DNA of 64,000 nucleotides from Paralvinella palmiformis (lineage: Eukaryota; Annelida; Polychaeta; Terebellida; Alvinellidae). This document shows, one piece after another, positions 11,710-23,200 of this stretch. Both the position numbers and the translations under genes were made by a program. The notes beneath the pieces were generated by a model. That model worked only from the letters and a program-made list of their open reading frames with translations, was not told the DNA's origin and did not search any database. Location: assembly GCA_025642065.1 (NCBI GenBank), contig JAODUP010000090.1, forward strand, positions 374,501-438,500, written 5' to 3'. How positions within the stretch are numbered: the first letter of the stretch is position 1; each line of letters opens with the position of its first letter.

Positions 11710-12902
11710 TTAAACGAAAACACCATCGTTCAAGGGAAAGGGAGGCTTAGCGACAACATTTGAGTATGCGGGCAAATTCTTTGTGGTCTGTGACCATTCA
11801 ATCTTACAAATAAATAAAATTTCGACTCCCCATCGAACATTGAGCTTCTCGCTTTTGTTTGCGATAACGAATTCCCCGTCGCCCCATTGCAGGGGCTTTT
11901 TGCGAAAATTTTGAACATCTCTACGGCAATCTTTAGGGGGTTGTATCTGGGTTAAAATAGCACCAACACCATGTGGTGATGTGTCGACCACTAACTCGGT
12001 CCATAACTTATGATTGAAGTACGACATGACAGTATCACTTGTCAAGCTGTCCTTCAATCTTAACCAGTCATCTTCACACTCACTGGTCCACTCAAACAGA
12101 CTATTCTTACGAGTGAGCTCTCTAAGTGGTTTCACAAGAGAGGCTAGACCAGTTATGTATCTTTGTAGAATGGACTTCACCTGTCGCTTGTCTGTCGGTC
12201 TCGGCGCATCACGAACAGACTTTACTTTTTTGGATCTGGCGAAACACCATGTTTCTAAAAATGCTGCCAAAATTCCACAAAGGGTTGGGAAAAATTTGCA
12301 TTTTTTCAATTAATTTTTAAGCCCTTCTTCGAGAAAATTCCAGACATGCCCGGGCGTGTTTTTCCCTGTTCTACATCATTCCAAAATGGCAATGATGATG
12401 TCGTCAGAAATGTTCTTTACTTCCCTCAAGCCCATGTAGCACTTGTTTGATGATTTGTTGAAATCCTTTTACCCGGCGGCATTTACACCCAAAAATTTTA
12501 AAAGGGTTGTAACGGTGCAGTCCTAGGTGTGAACTAAACGAGTGATGTATCGGCTGTCAGGATGCAGCTCCACCTGGTGGTAGCCCTGATTGAGGTTTCC
12601 CAAATTTTTTAAATACACAACCTTTCAGATCTGTATCAACTCTTTAACAGTTGGCATTGGATGTTTGACTCTTCCCCCCCGGGTTGGTTAGCAGCCCTCA
12701 TATCAACACACGGGCTTATGTTATCAGGATCACGTGGCTTAGGTACTACCACTATTGGTGACACCCAAGGAGTCGGCGTATTTTGAGGATCTTCACATAT
12801 GTCATCCCCATATAGCTGCTTGATTGCCGCTTCAACTTGCGGTTTTTGTTGAAAAAAGGGGTTTGTCTGTGTTTTTGATGCCCGGTTCCACTGTATCATC
12901 AA
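11710..12902 (-). pseudogene. Gypsy reverse transcriptase / RNase H fragments
   Basis: 12902-12636 encodes the RT N-terminus up to ISPCVDMRAANQ. 12309-11710 encodes the connection (ITGLASLVKPLRELTRKNS, FEWTSECEDDWLRLKDSL) and the start of RNase H (VVDTSPHGVGAILTQIQPP), then degenerates where the family has its YASRAL and REALGVVWG blocks; only a WGVE remnant is visible. The RT palm between 12310 and 12636 is broken by frameshifts, and the Y-x-D-D motif is not seen in a clean frame. Confidence 0.7.
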
Positions 12903-13801
12903 TATTCAGTTATAGATGGAAATCCTTCAGTTTTTCCTAGCCCCGGGGAAAATTGAATCAAAATCATGCAAATTTTTTTTGTCACATTTGATCTTGAATC
13001 TTCTATAGCATTGATGATTGAAATTAATTTCAGCCGTTTTTCAGTGTCATAAGACAGTAAACAGCTTTTAGTGTCACTCACAACATAGAATTCATCATCA
13101 AATTTTACTCCAGTCTTAGGCGATGTAATTGTTGCACTGAATGTTCCTTTCAAGTCTAATGCTTTTGTGGAAGCGTAAGGGAATAATTTCGTGTCTGATT
13201 TTGATAACTCACAAAATTCTTTAGAATGTTCACACAGTGTTTTATGAGTTTTCACATCCACAGTGTTTACACTAGTTCCACTGTCTATGAACATCATAAC
13301 ATCTACCCCAGTTAGTTGAATGTTAACTGCAGGAATTTTCTCCTCACCTTTTCGTACTGCCAGTGAATAATCAGAACCACTATCACAATTACCTGCGACG
13401 TTGCTGATATAAACTTTATTTGTTTGTTCTCGAGACTTCTTGTGCCACTTATCATGTTGTTTTGTTCTCGGAAATTTTCGCTTATAAAATTTCGAGTAGT
13501 GTCCATACGATTCACATTTGTAACAACGATGATGTTTTGCTGGACACTCATCTTCATGTGGGTACTGACCACCACAGTTGAAACAAGTGCGCGAGCCACT
13601 AGAAAATCTGTTAAATGATTTTTCAGACTGTTTTTTCAGCAAATATTTGCGTATTGCACCTCCCTTGACACCAGTTTGTTTATGCACACGATTTGCCGTT
13701 TCGGCTGTCATTCCACCCTCTATTGCATTAGACTGAGAAAGCGCTAGCTCCATCGATTTACCATGATCTAGCAGTGTTTTCAAGTCCATAGATTTTGACA
13801 C
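12899..13801 (-). pseudogene. Gypsy gag-protease fragment
   Basis: An open frame of 300 codons. It shows two zinc knuckles: CFNCGGQYPHEDEC (C-x2-C-x5-H-x3-C) and a second, CYKCESYGHYSKFY, in which the last Cys of C-x2-C-x4-H-x4-C is replaced by Tyr. About 100 residues later is the retropepsin site DSG within MFIDSGTSVNTVD. The gag sequence continues upstream with stops to about 13930, so the ATG at 13801 is not the true start. This is the cleanest part of the element. The protein would bind element RNA and process its own polyprotein. Confidence 0.72.
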
Positions 13802-13979
13802 TTACAGCCATGAATCATTTGCGTTTTTACTTAATTTTCCACTGTGCCTTCTGTAAAGTCACAATTGACAGACAATTGTTTTAATCTTGTGCAAAACACA
13901 CTGGGTTAAGAGCTGCTTCCTAGCCTCATCAATTCTGCTCAGGGTTCAAGTTCTGCTGTAAATGATAATGATGATTAAT

Positions 13980-15290
13980 CTCTCTAGCTCAGTCATACCT
14001 TGTGGATCAACCTCTTCTGGCTGCGAGGAGAGGGTAGTGAAGGCACCAGTGACAGCATGACAAGCAGTCTATGTAGTCCAAACGAACTTCTTTCCTTTGC
14101 CGAGAATGCTGGACACCGTATTAGACCCGCCTATCGCGTGAAACATCATCATTGCCTTTGACTTCTCAGCTTGCAGGCTGCCTGCAATAGCATGGACGAG
14201 TGTGTGGCGGAAGTGGTTGCTTATGCCAAAGCTTATCCAAAGCTCTTCAATGCGAAAATCATTGAAGTGGCCGACAGATATGATGACCATATCAGAGTTA
14301 ACTGTGCAGATTGTTACTCGTAGTCGTCCGCCTTGATGACATTCTCTTCCTTTGTACTAAGAAGAACCTTTCCACTGGCGTCACATGACCGTACGCAATC
14401 AACCAGATAATGGAACATCTCGTCTTTATTTTGCTCAATCCGGCGGAAGCTTTCCCTGTTCGGTGGGATGGGGGCATTCTCAATCACTCGTTGTTGCAAA
14501 ATGCACTATTCATCCTGCGTTCTCTCGTCGAATTCCTTGAGACTGTCTTGCAAACATCTGTCCGACCACACTATGTCTACCCTATCAGCAAACCTCAACT
14601 CTGAGAGAAGATATGGGATTAATACTTGCTGGGCATAGTCCTAGAATGTTCTACTGCATCTTGACTTCAGCATGTGAATAATGGCAGCACCATCCAAAAT
14701 CTTGGCACCAACATCGGGTGCATGTTGCACAGGTGGGGTATCTTCCTTTGTTATGTAGTTCAGCACGTTAGATTTTCATCCTTGTCGAAGTTGATCCATG
14801 TCTCGGATATGGATGGAGGTGATGGCTGGTTTTCATAGTCAAAGAAGGCATCCGTTGGTCTTCAGTTAAGCAAATCGTAATTTGCTCTATGATTTTGGCT
14901 TTTCACGAGGAGTTTTTGAATAGTGGCAATTTGTTCTTTTTCACAATAGCACTAAAGTGCTTAATGGTTTGCTGGATTTTACAGTCATTCTGCCATAAAG
15001 CTATGATATTGTCTTTTCTCAATTTTCTCCACATTGTACACTGTGTGTATCATGTCTTGGCCCATGATCATTTTGGTATCGAGACTAAACAGATCACCGC
15101 TATCTTCCAGGTATGGGTTTTTCAAGTCGTCAACTGCAGACAGGTAATGTTTGCTTGCACCAGAGCTGCGGTCCATCTATGTATGAAGGCCGCTCATCGT
15201 TATAATAAATTTATTTTCGCCATGGGTTTCTGGCCAGGATCACTGGATTTTTGTTTACACCAGCATATATAAAGTGGTTGACGAGCAGCA
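13980..15290 (-). pseudogene. Decayed member of a multicopy invertebrate PIN-like protein family
   Basis: Seen on the minus strand in pieces: DLKNPYLEDSGDLFSLDTK and DMIHTVYNVEKIEKRQY (about 15040-15130), KNKLPLFK (about 14930), LRFADRVDIVWSD (about 14560-14600), then FRIEELWISFGISNHFRH and MMMFHAIGGSNTVSSILGKG (about 14095-14260), and FTTLSSQPEEVDPQGM (about 13995-14045). Family knowledge from memory: these blocks, in this order, occur in a repetitive family common in cnidarian and mollusc genomes whose core has a TVDTDVVV motif and a GCDTVS motif, as in PIN/FEN-like nucleases. Here the second motif reads GSNTVS, losing the acidic residue. There are at least two stops and a frameshift. Confidence 0.5.
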
Positions 15291-15635
15291 ATTACAGGCA
15301 TTTGCTGGGGATTCAGATGATGTAAGGAAAGCTTCACCATATTCAATGCATGACAGACCATACAAATCGTGTGCGCATTTTATTTCCGAAAAGGGGTAGT
15401 AATGCTATTTGGGAAATGTTGGCTGTTGGCTAACATGAATCCCCCCCCCCAGAGATATACACATCTGAGGGTGCTCGCTTCCTAGGTGTTACCTAGCTAT
15501 TCAATTTTTTTCATTTCGCTCATAAACATTATATACTACTATGTTTTTATTGTTGTCATTACAGAATGAAATATTTATTCATTTGAAAATCAATTAATAT
15601 AATAAGGTGAGCATATTTATTATCGTATAAAGTCA

Positions 15636-15755
15636 ATTCAATTCGTTTGTTTGTTTCAACATGCATTCATAATGCATAATTTTAATGAAAGCAAATATCT
15701 AGAATGTTGAACAGGAGGATGCTTGAGGATGCTTGAAGCATTGCTTATATAAATT
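15636..15755 (-). repeat. Interspersed repeat 3' end, copy 1 (second copy at 61958-62060)
   Basis: In minus orientation: TATAAGCAATGCTTCAAGC, CATCCTCC, TTCAACATTC, TTTGCTTTCATTAAAAT, ending AACAAAC-GAATTGAATTG. The same order appears on the plus strand at 61958-62060. This copy carries a 10-bp internal duplication (GAGGATGCTT twice). The ending looks like a LINE or SINE 3' tail. Confidence 0.65.
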
Positions 15756-16143
15756 TAAAAAATTCATGACAAATTTAAAAATAAAAAGATGTGGACTAGT
15801 TAAGACATAATTATATCTTTATGAAACAACAACAAATCCATATAAGTTTTATTTTGAAATGATTAATTATTATAAATGGATTTCTTGACTCTGAAAATAT
15901 ATGTTAGACATCAACATCATATTTCTACGTATTTTGAAGGCGCCCATTTTGAAATTCAAGATGGCGGCCAGTTACCATAGAGATGGGGATGAGTACCTAG
16001 GCTTATATGAATATATACATTTTAAGCTAGCTACATGCCAATTGTCATGCTTTTGTCAAATTTGGCGCGATTCTTATGATTTGTGGCCCTATAGCTGCTT
16101 TACTATATTAAAAACATATTTATACTGAACAATTTATTTCGTA

Positions 16144-17076
16144 AGGGCTATTCTAGAAATAATTATATGGGGGTGGCTGTGTTTTCCCCCATCACCCACA
16201 ATTTTTTTCCCTAGATCCACCACCCAAGTTTTTTTATTACACTCCTACAACCACCCATAATTTAGAATTTAGCTCGCACTACTATTTCCCGTTAAATATA
16301 TGACATCTGTATATGAAATGCCTCCGTTTTATCAGGTAGTCTCATTTTGTATGCGATGTACAAAGTTATATTTATAATATATTTTTTAAAGATTAAAAGT
16401 GATGCAGGTTTTCTAATAAATATATTTTATATGCATGATTTGTTAGCTTTCTAGAAGTATGCATTTGTGATAATATTCATCCTGGATTGTATTTTAGTTA
16501 TAGTGATTTGTTGTATGCCTACAAACCTCTGGATGAATTGCCTATTTGGGCAATGTGTCCCCCGGATAACCTGTGATAGTACGCAGCATTAAAGTGGACT
16601 ATGTGGCCTCAACAATCTTTTTACACCAGGCATCACTGTGGCAACAAAACAATAATATTGTGTCCATACGATAATAATTCATCACGTAGATGTAGTTAAT
16701 CCCGAGATCTTAAATTCTTATTAAGTTACATAAAAGTCTACATTCATTCTACCCGTTTATACTTAATTAAAGGAGTATTCACGGCGGAAAGTCTAAAATT
16801 ATACCAAAATTGTTTCATAGTTTTATTAATCCATTCCATGGCCATAACCTACCACAAATATTTAATGCACACAAGTCAGATGCCACTGCCGTTCACGATG
16901 ATATTGACAAAATTAAAACGATATTTTTCGGTGTTAAACTGTTATATTATCTCCGATGAGATTCATTTCTTAGTGATTCTACATAAAATATACACGGCGT
17001 TCAATTCCCTGACACCCACCCATCACCATACATAGATTTGCACAAAACCGACCAACAGACTATCTAGAATAGCCCT
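16144..17076. mobile_element. Non-autonomous DNA-transposon-like element with 14-bp terminal inverted repeats
   Basis: AGGGCTATTCTAGA at 16144-16157 is matched by its exact complement TCTAGAATAGCCCT at 17063-17076. Just inside both ends are related TGGGGGTGG / GGGTGGGTG-type segments. No transposase is seen. It lies 126 bp upstream of the eIF4H start codon. No clear target-site duplication was found. Confidence 0.5.
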
Positions 17077-17161
17077 AACAAAGATTATACGCTAATTTAG
17101 TATGTTATTTTGGCTCTTGTCAGTTATTTGTTGGTTTTACTTTTTTGTCTAGTTCAAGTCA

Positions 17162-17171
17162 GCGCATGCGT
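17162..17171. promoter_or_regulatory. NRF1-like site in the eIF4H promoter
   Basis: GCGCATGCGT, one base off the palindromic core GCGCATGCGC of the NRF1 consensus, 31 bp before the start codon. NRF1 sites are common in promoters of broadly expressed genes. Function here is inferred. Confidence 0.4.
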
Positions 17172-17202
17172 ATCAAAGGTTCTATTCAGGCCTGTTCCTA
17201 AC

Positions 17203-20200
17203 ATGGCGGACTTCAGGGATTCTTATTCGGGGTATGATGGTATACGTTTCTAACAAGTCATAGGTGTTCGATCTTTAAATTTAGTAGTTATATACATAAC
17301 AGACCTATGATTGAACTATTTTTCTGTATGATGGACCAACAAATTTGCCCAGCGAATCCTTTACTCTGGTCAAACGTTATGGTTAAGAGCAGCATGTTCT
17401 GTTTCAGTGTTCGAGGAAACTGGTATTATTATGTTGTGTGTATTTATATTTAGTGCATCTATTTAGTTGTCGATCTAAAGGTAATGCAGATTTTATATTA
17501 ACTAATAGTTTAAGCTGAAGGAAGTATCTCATGACATTGGTAGAATATTGACATGGGTGGTAGTAAATTTTCATTATCTAATAATGAAAGTTAAAAGTGC
17601 CTTTTCACGTATTAGACTCTATATTTAGCTTATCATGTAAATCTAAGTTTTTAAATATGAGTAATCTGGGGAAACTTAGTCACTGCAGGACTCCAGAAAC
17701 AGGTGCAGAGAGAGTAATCTGATCAGCTGTCTGGTCATCAATACCTCAGATATTTACTCTGAATTGAAGTGAACTAATTTCCAGTCAGTGCCCTACCAGT
17801 TACAATTGCAGCATTTTGCACTTAATCAGTTACTGTCATGGGATATATTTGCCCTAACCACCAAGGATCATAGGATCTATCTCATTAAAAAGTCAAAACT
17901 TTCACAGGGATTAATTTCTTAGCTCAACATTGTGAGCAGCTGAATGCATTAATTTAAAAAGAGTGGACGCAATATACTCTGGCAGTGACCAGCCTCAGAT
18001 ATTTTATCTTTCTATACTGTTCCCTTGTGGGGGGGGTCACAAAACAGTAAAATGGAACCATACTAGAAATAAGTGTTTGCATTTTTACGTGCTATCCCTG
18101 TTTTAAGATGATAGATCATTAAATGAAAAATAAAACTCTTTCAGGATCTCTAAATTGTACACCGTACTAATTACTTTGTTTGGGTGTATGTTTTTCAGGA
18201 ATATTTATTTTTTAAACCTTGACCGAAAGGTACCAAAGACAGTTTCTAGACAATATCTGTTTTTAAGACAGCATTATTATGTTATCCTTATGATAATATG
18301 AATTATGGCAATCCATTTTAGGCTGTTAATGAGACAATATAAATTTAAGATGATGTGTGCAGAAGACATAGTAAATGTCTAAATCCAACACTATAGCGAA
18401 ATTAAATACACAGTATCTTAATTATTAAGATTAATCCTTCCAAAGAAAATATTTTTTGGATTAAACAAAAAACAGAATGCAATGCTTTCTATTATTACAG
18501 TAGGTCATTGTTTTTTAATACTTGTTTTATGGAAAATTTCCTTTCCAAAAATTTCTAGGCTTGAGGACCAATTTACTGTAGAAATATAACTGATATGATT
18601 TTGAAGTGGAACTGACCTGTCACCATCTTGTATTAAAAAAACAATAGCCTTATGTACTTTTTCTGCAATATTTCTGTCACCTTTTAGTCACTCAATGAAT
18701 CCAATGAGAATATTTTTTGAATTATTATAAACAAGCTTAAAAGCTACACTCCTTCAGCCCATATGAATATGGGTTTATAATAATAAAAAGTGAATTTTAA
18801 TAGGTAAGCATCATAGTCCCAACCAGTATCATATTAACCACCTTATAAGACTCTTTTGTCATTATTATTTTGCAAACACGCACACATTCATGTGTTTCAT
18901 TAAAAAGAAAATTTACTGTGAGCTTTAACAACTTAAATAATACTGGGAAACACCAGTTAGCCATCCTAAAGTGCTGCCACCAGACACACACATATCCCCA
19001 TTTATTTATACAGAAGTCTGTTTATGTGTTGGCGAAGTCTTGTGAAACAAAAGCTAAAAAAAACTGAAGTTAACAGATTACCCTACTCAAAAGAAACCAT
19101 TGAAAATTATCATAAAAATTGCTAGAGTTAAAGGCTTCTTTCCTTGTGTAGTTCCATAGTTCAGAGGAAAACTAATTTTTAAGTTGAAAGGATAACAACT
19201 CAACTAGTAAATAAGCTAAATTGTCCATCATATGGTCAGATCTGATTGATTGATCATTGAAGTGATGGCATTATGTGCTCAACTGCATGAAAATGTTGGG
19301 ATCTAGGTTTATATAAAAATGTTTTCATATTTAGGGCACCTGAAGTTTTTCTATGTACTGCTGGATCTCAAGTTGGAACTTCACCGATTGCTATTATACT
19401 ATATATATAATAAATTATACTATAACAAGGTGCTATGATTCTAACTCATCAGTATGTTCCAAACCTGATCTGCATCATCCCATTGTTTGTTTAGAAGCAA
19501 CTTTGGAGATGACAGCTACAGTAACTTTGGTGGCGGCTCTGGCGGAAGTGGTGGATTTGGAGGTCGTAGCAGGGGACGCACTCAGAGACCCATCCCAACT
19601 GAACCGCCATTTACAGTGTTTGTAGGCAACCTACCAAATGGAATTATTCAAGGTGATATAGATATAATCTTCAAAAAATGTGAGGTAAGTTTTAGCAACA
19701 ATGAATTTCAGTATCATATAAAAAGTAAAAAAATGGACATACTTGACTCTATTTGTAAATTTTATATATATTGGTGAAACCATTACATTTTAAAACAGAA
19801 TTTTGTTTTCGGGATGTCAGATTAGAATATTTTTGTGATCCGTATATAGTGGATTTTGTGAAGTACTAGCCAGGTATTTGTTTACTGGTCCTGATTTTGG
19901 TCCGACATGAGCGTTGCCGAGCACCTGCTAGGAAGATCTGGATTTTTTTTTAATTTAGCTCCCACAGAAGCCATATGGATCATTTCAGAGTTTATACTAC
20001 CATTTTCTTTTGACTATAAAAGTAATGAGTTTTTATTTTATTTAATTCCCTGCATTGTTCTGATTTTTGTTAGTTATTTCTGTTCTTGCATAATTTACAA
20101 AATTTATTCATGTTTACATCAAATGTCGAGGTCACATCAATAACACCATTTCACTGAGTTGCTAATTCGTTCTGTAATCCCCCGCTTGAGGCTCGGTGGC

Positions 20201-23200
20201 TCTGTGTAAGTAATACAGGATCAATAAAACTAATATTCCATAGCGAGTCATTCGTCTGAAAATGTCGTCCAGGTTTTTGAAAAAGTGGGGAAACAGCTGA
20301 ATTAAGGGGTGTGATTTTCTTGGCGACCAAGACTTTATGCTCGCCAGCGTGGTCAGTGCGGATCCATTGACACTCGCTGGGAGAGTGCTGGCTGCAGAGA
20401 GTGGTCAATTTCGAACTCTGAAAATTATATACTAAAAATGAAATCTAAGATTTTGAAGCTAAATGCCAAAATGTAGTTTGGTGTATAAAAGACCTTTCAT
20501 CATATATACAGTGCTGATGAAACCATGCTCTGCTACAAGACTCCAGCTCTCAAAACCTACAAGTATAAGTAAGAAGTTTTCAAACAGAGCAAGGACCTTG
20601 TTACTCTACTTCTGTCCACAAGTCAGATGGGAAATCACAAACAGTTTCATTACAAAAGCAGAAACACAAACGAATAAATTTTCATGGACATTTATTTGTT
20701 CCCATGCACCTATGAACGTTCATTTATTGGTTCATGAATTTGCTAACTTCATCTGAAAAACATGCACTATTTCTGGCGGATGAATATCACTATTACTTTT
20801 TGCAGAAAGATTTTATTTTCCACGCAAACACTGAAATATATGTTTAGGTCAACAAATGCTAAAACAATTACTGGGAACATTTATGAAATAAACTGTTGTA
20901 AGTAGTCTTCAGTGCTCGGTCTTGCTTCATGTACACGTATAACACAATCGACAACTTGTGGACTCCAACATCCATGTTATAATGGAGTCCTACTTTATCC
21001 CATGTTTGTTAAAATAAAATCGTGAATCAGGCAGCTGGAAAAGGTGAGGAGGAGGCTGTATCATAAACAAATGTCAATAACTGATCATATATTGAATAAA
21101 TATGCTGTGCTTTTTTACATGCATCTTGATTTATTACCCTTCAGTCTTTTATAGTTTGTCATGGAAAATGGTAATTATGTCCTGCAAATAATATTTTCTT
21201 GGCTGTGGGAACAATGAAAAAGAGTACTGGCTATTTTCAATTGATCTGGGTGGGTATCCAGATAAATATGTCGGTTATTTTACGTGGCTTAGCTATCTCA
21301 AATCAGGGCGACGCATATGATCTGTAATTTACTGCTTCACCACAGGGACTAATTCTAAATAAATTGAGAATATATGCCATTCAGTGGAGAAAACCTTACT
21401 AGTTACCTGGTTGGATGAAAAACTCCTACTATAGTGCCACTGACCTCCGGCACAGCATGACCATAATCATGGATAAATAGTCCTACACTCTTACCCAGTA
21501 GGCCATAGAGACCAAAATAACTAATCAGTACCAACCTTTTGAACCACAGAATTCCAATGAATGCTGTCACAGCTATGAAAACCTTAATCTGATTGGCTTG
21601 TTGCTCTGGTGCTTTCCTGCTTTTTGAAAATGCAGTCCAAGATCTGAATATTGAATTCCCTTCCATCTGATTGTAATATTGATTACTTCAGTAGATTTTA
21701 CTACTAATTATTACAACAAGTCCGAGATTACTCATTTTCTCAAGATGTAAAAACATGAGTTCATGTGGTTTCAGTTCAATTCAAGAAGATTGGTGAATTA
21801 AATATTTTTAACCAGGGTTGTTTTTTTTACTGTAAAAACCCTATTTTTACATTACATTGTTAAAAAAATTAAAAACATCATTCATTATAACTATAAGCCA
21901 ATTCTAGTAGTCGTAGTGGATGTGTTCAACTCGTTTATGCAATAGTGTATTTCACATACATTAAAACACCCAACTCAATATTTGACACATAAATACTAGG
22001 AATATAGCAAAATAATGCCATTTATTGTTCTTGTGTAAACAAAGTGAATATTGTCTATCTGAACAGTTAGTCTAATTCATCACTGCCTATCAGAATCTTG
22101 TAGCAGAATTCAAAGCTTTGCTGTTGCCTAGATGATTGTGCACTTTAGTGTGAATGTTTCCAAAGTTGTAAAATATTTGATGCTGATGAAACTGAATCCA
22201 TTGAACTTTTTATGTAGTGGACTTACATTCTGGTGCCATTGTTAGCTTGCTGATGACCACACTTTTTTGCACTTATTATGTTCCCATATGGAATTCTGTG
22301 GCCTTCCACCTTTATGCATGACTAAAAGCTGAATATCAAATTATTATCACAGTTTTATTTCAAACTTTTCTATAATATAAGCCAATATGCAGGTATGTAT
22401 CAATGTGATCATGAGAAAGTGTAACACTGCTTCAAATTAAATTTGGGCTGCCTTTATGTACCCAGGCAAAATGAGGTCACATTTTAACATGATGATATGT
22501 CGCCTGGGAGATGAAGTCACAACTTAACAACATCACAATACATGTGTGTGCCAACATTGGATAGAGGGTTATTCTGAGACTAGTAGATTATCTGTAGTAT
22601 ATACAAGTAGTAATTACCCACCTGCTTGTGATATAGTTAAGTAGTCAGCAAGGGTCAACTAGACTGGATATTGGGTTATCGTAATATGGACTGGTCTGTT
22701 AACTCAAATGCTATTTATGTAGTACAGTCATACTATAGTAGATGTTGTTTTATTGTTATCATTTTACTATTTTATAGCTGCATTTTGTTTAAATTGATTT
22801 AATATCGTCTGTATAAAAACCCTGCGAACCTTGTTTTTTACGCAGTCCACTACAACAGCAAACTATGCACAAGGGTAGAGTTGCAGCCAAAGCTGCCCCG
22901 TGCATTTTGCAAAGGTTTTTTTTTCAAATGAGTAACATCATTGGCTACATACTAATTATTCATGTGCTGTTCTTTTGAATTCCATATAGAAGGAAGAATG
23001 CAATTGTCCGAATAATAATGAAAAAATCTTTTTAGTGATCAAAACGTACCAACCATCAAAGGCTCAGTAGAGTCTAGATCTAGTAATTGACAATATGTCT
23101 ATTTATTTCCAAGTCATTGACTTCATATGCAGTTCATTGAATGTTTAATGATGCTGTTAATTTAAGTTTGAGGACCTACGTATGCACTAACAGTTTGTGT

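Larger units (their letters stand above)
10340..13930 (-). mobile_element. Degenerate Ty3/Gypsy-like LTR retrotransposon (LTRs not seen)
   Basis: Minus-strand domains come in Ty3/Gypsy order: gag with CCHC zinc knuckles (about 13500-13600), an aspartic protease FIDSGTSVNTVD (about 13255-13290), reverse transcriptase starting with the TPWVSPIVVVPKPRD block (about 12730-12780), RNase H lead-in ELVVDTSPHGVGAILTQIQ (about 11945-12005), and an integrase C-terminal region near 10600-10700. The catalytic RT core and the central integrase are lost in the damaged stretch 10860-12900. I could not find paired LTRs, a primer-binding site or a polypurine tract, so outer limits are approximate. Confidence 0.75.

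Noticed and set aside
15901..16128. 75-codon plus frame beginning near an AAGATGGCGGCC word
   Set aside because: No splice context or family match; the word is more likely a regulatory motif than coding.
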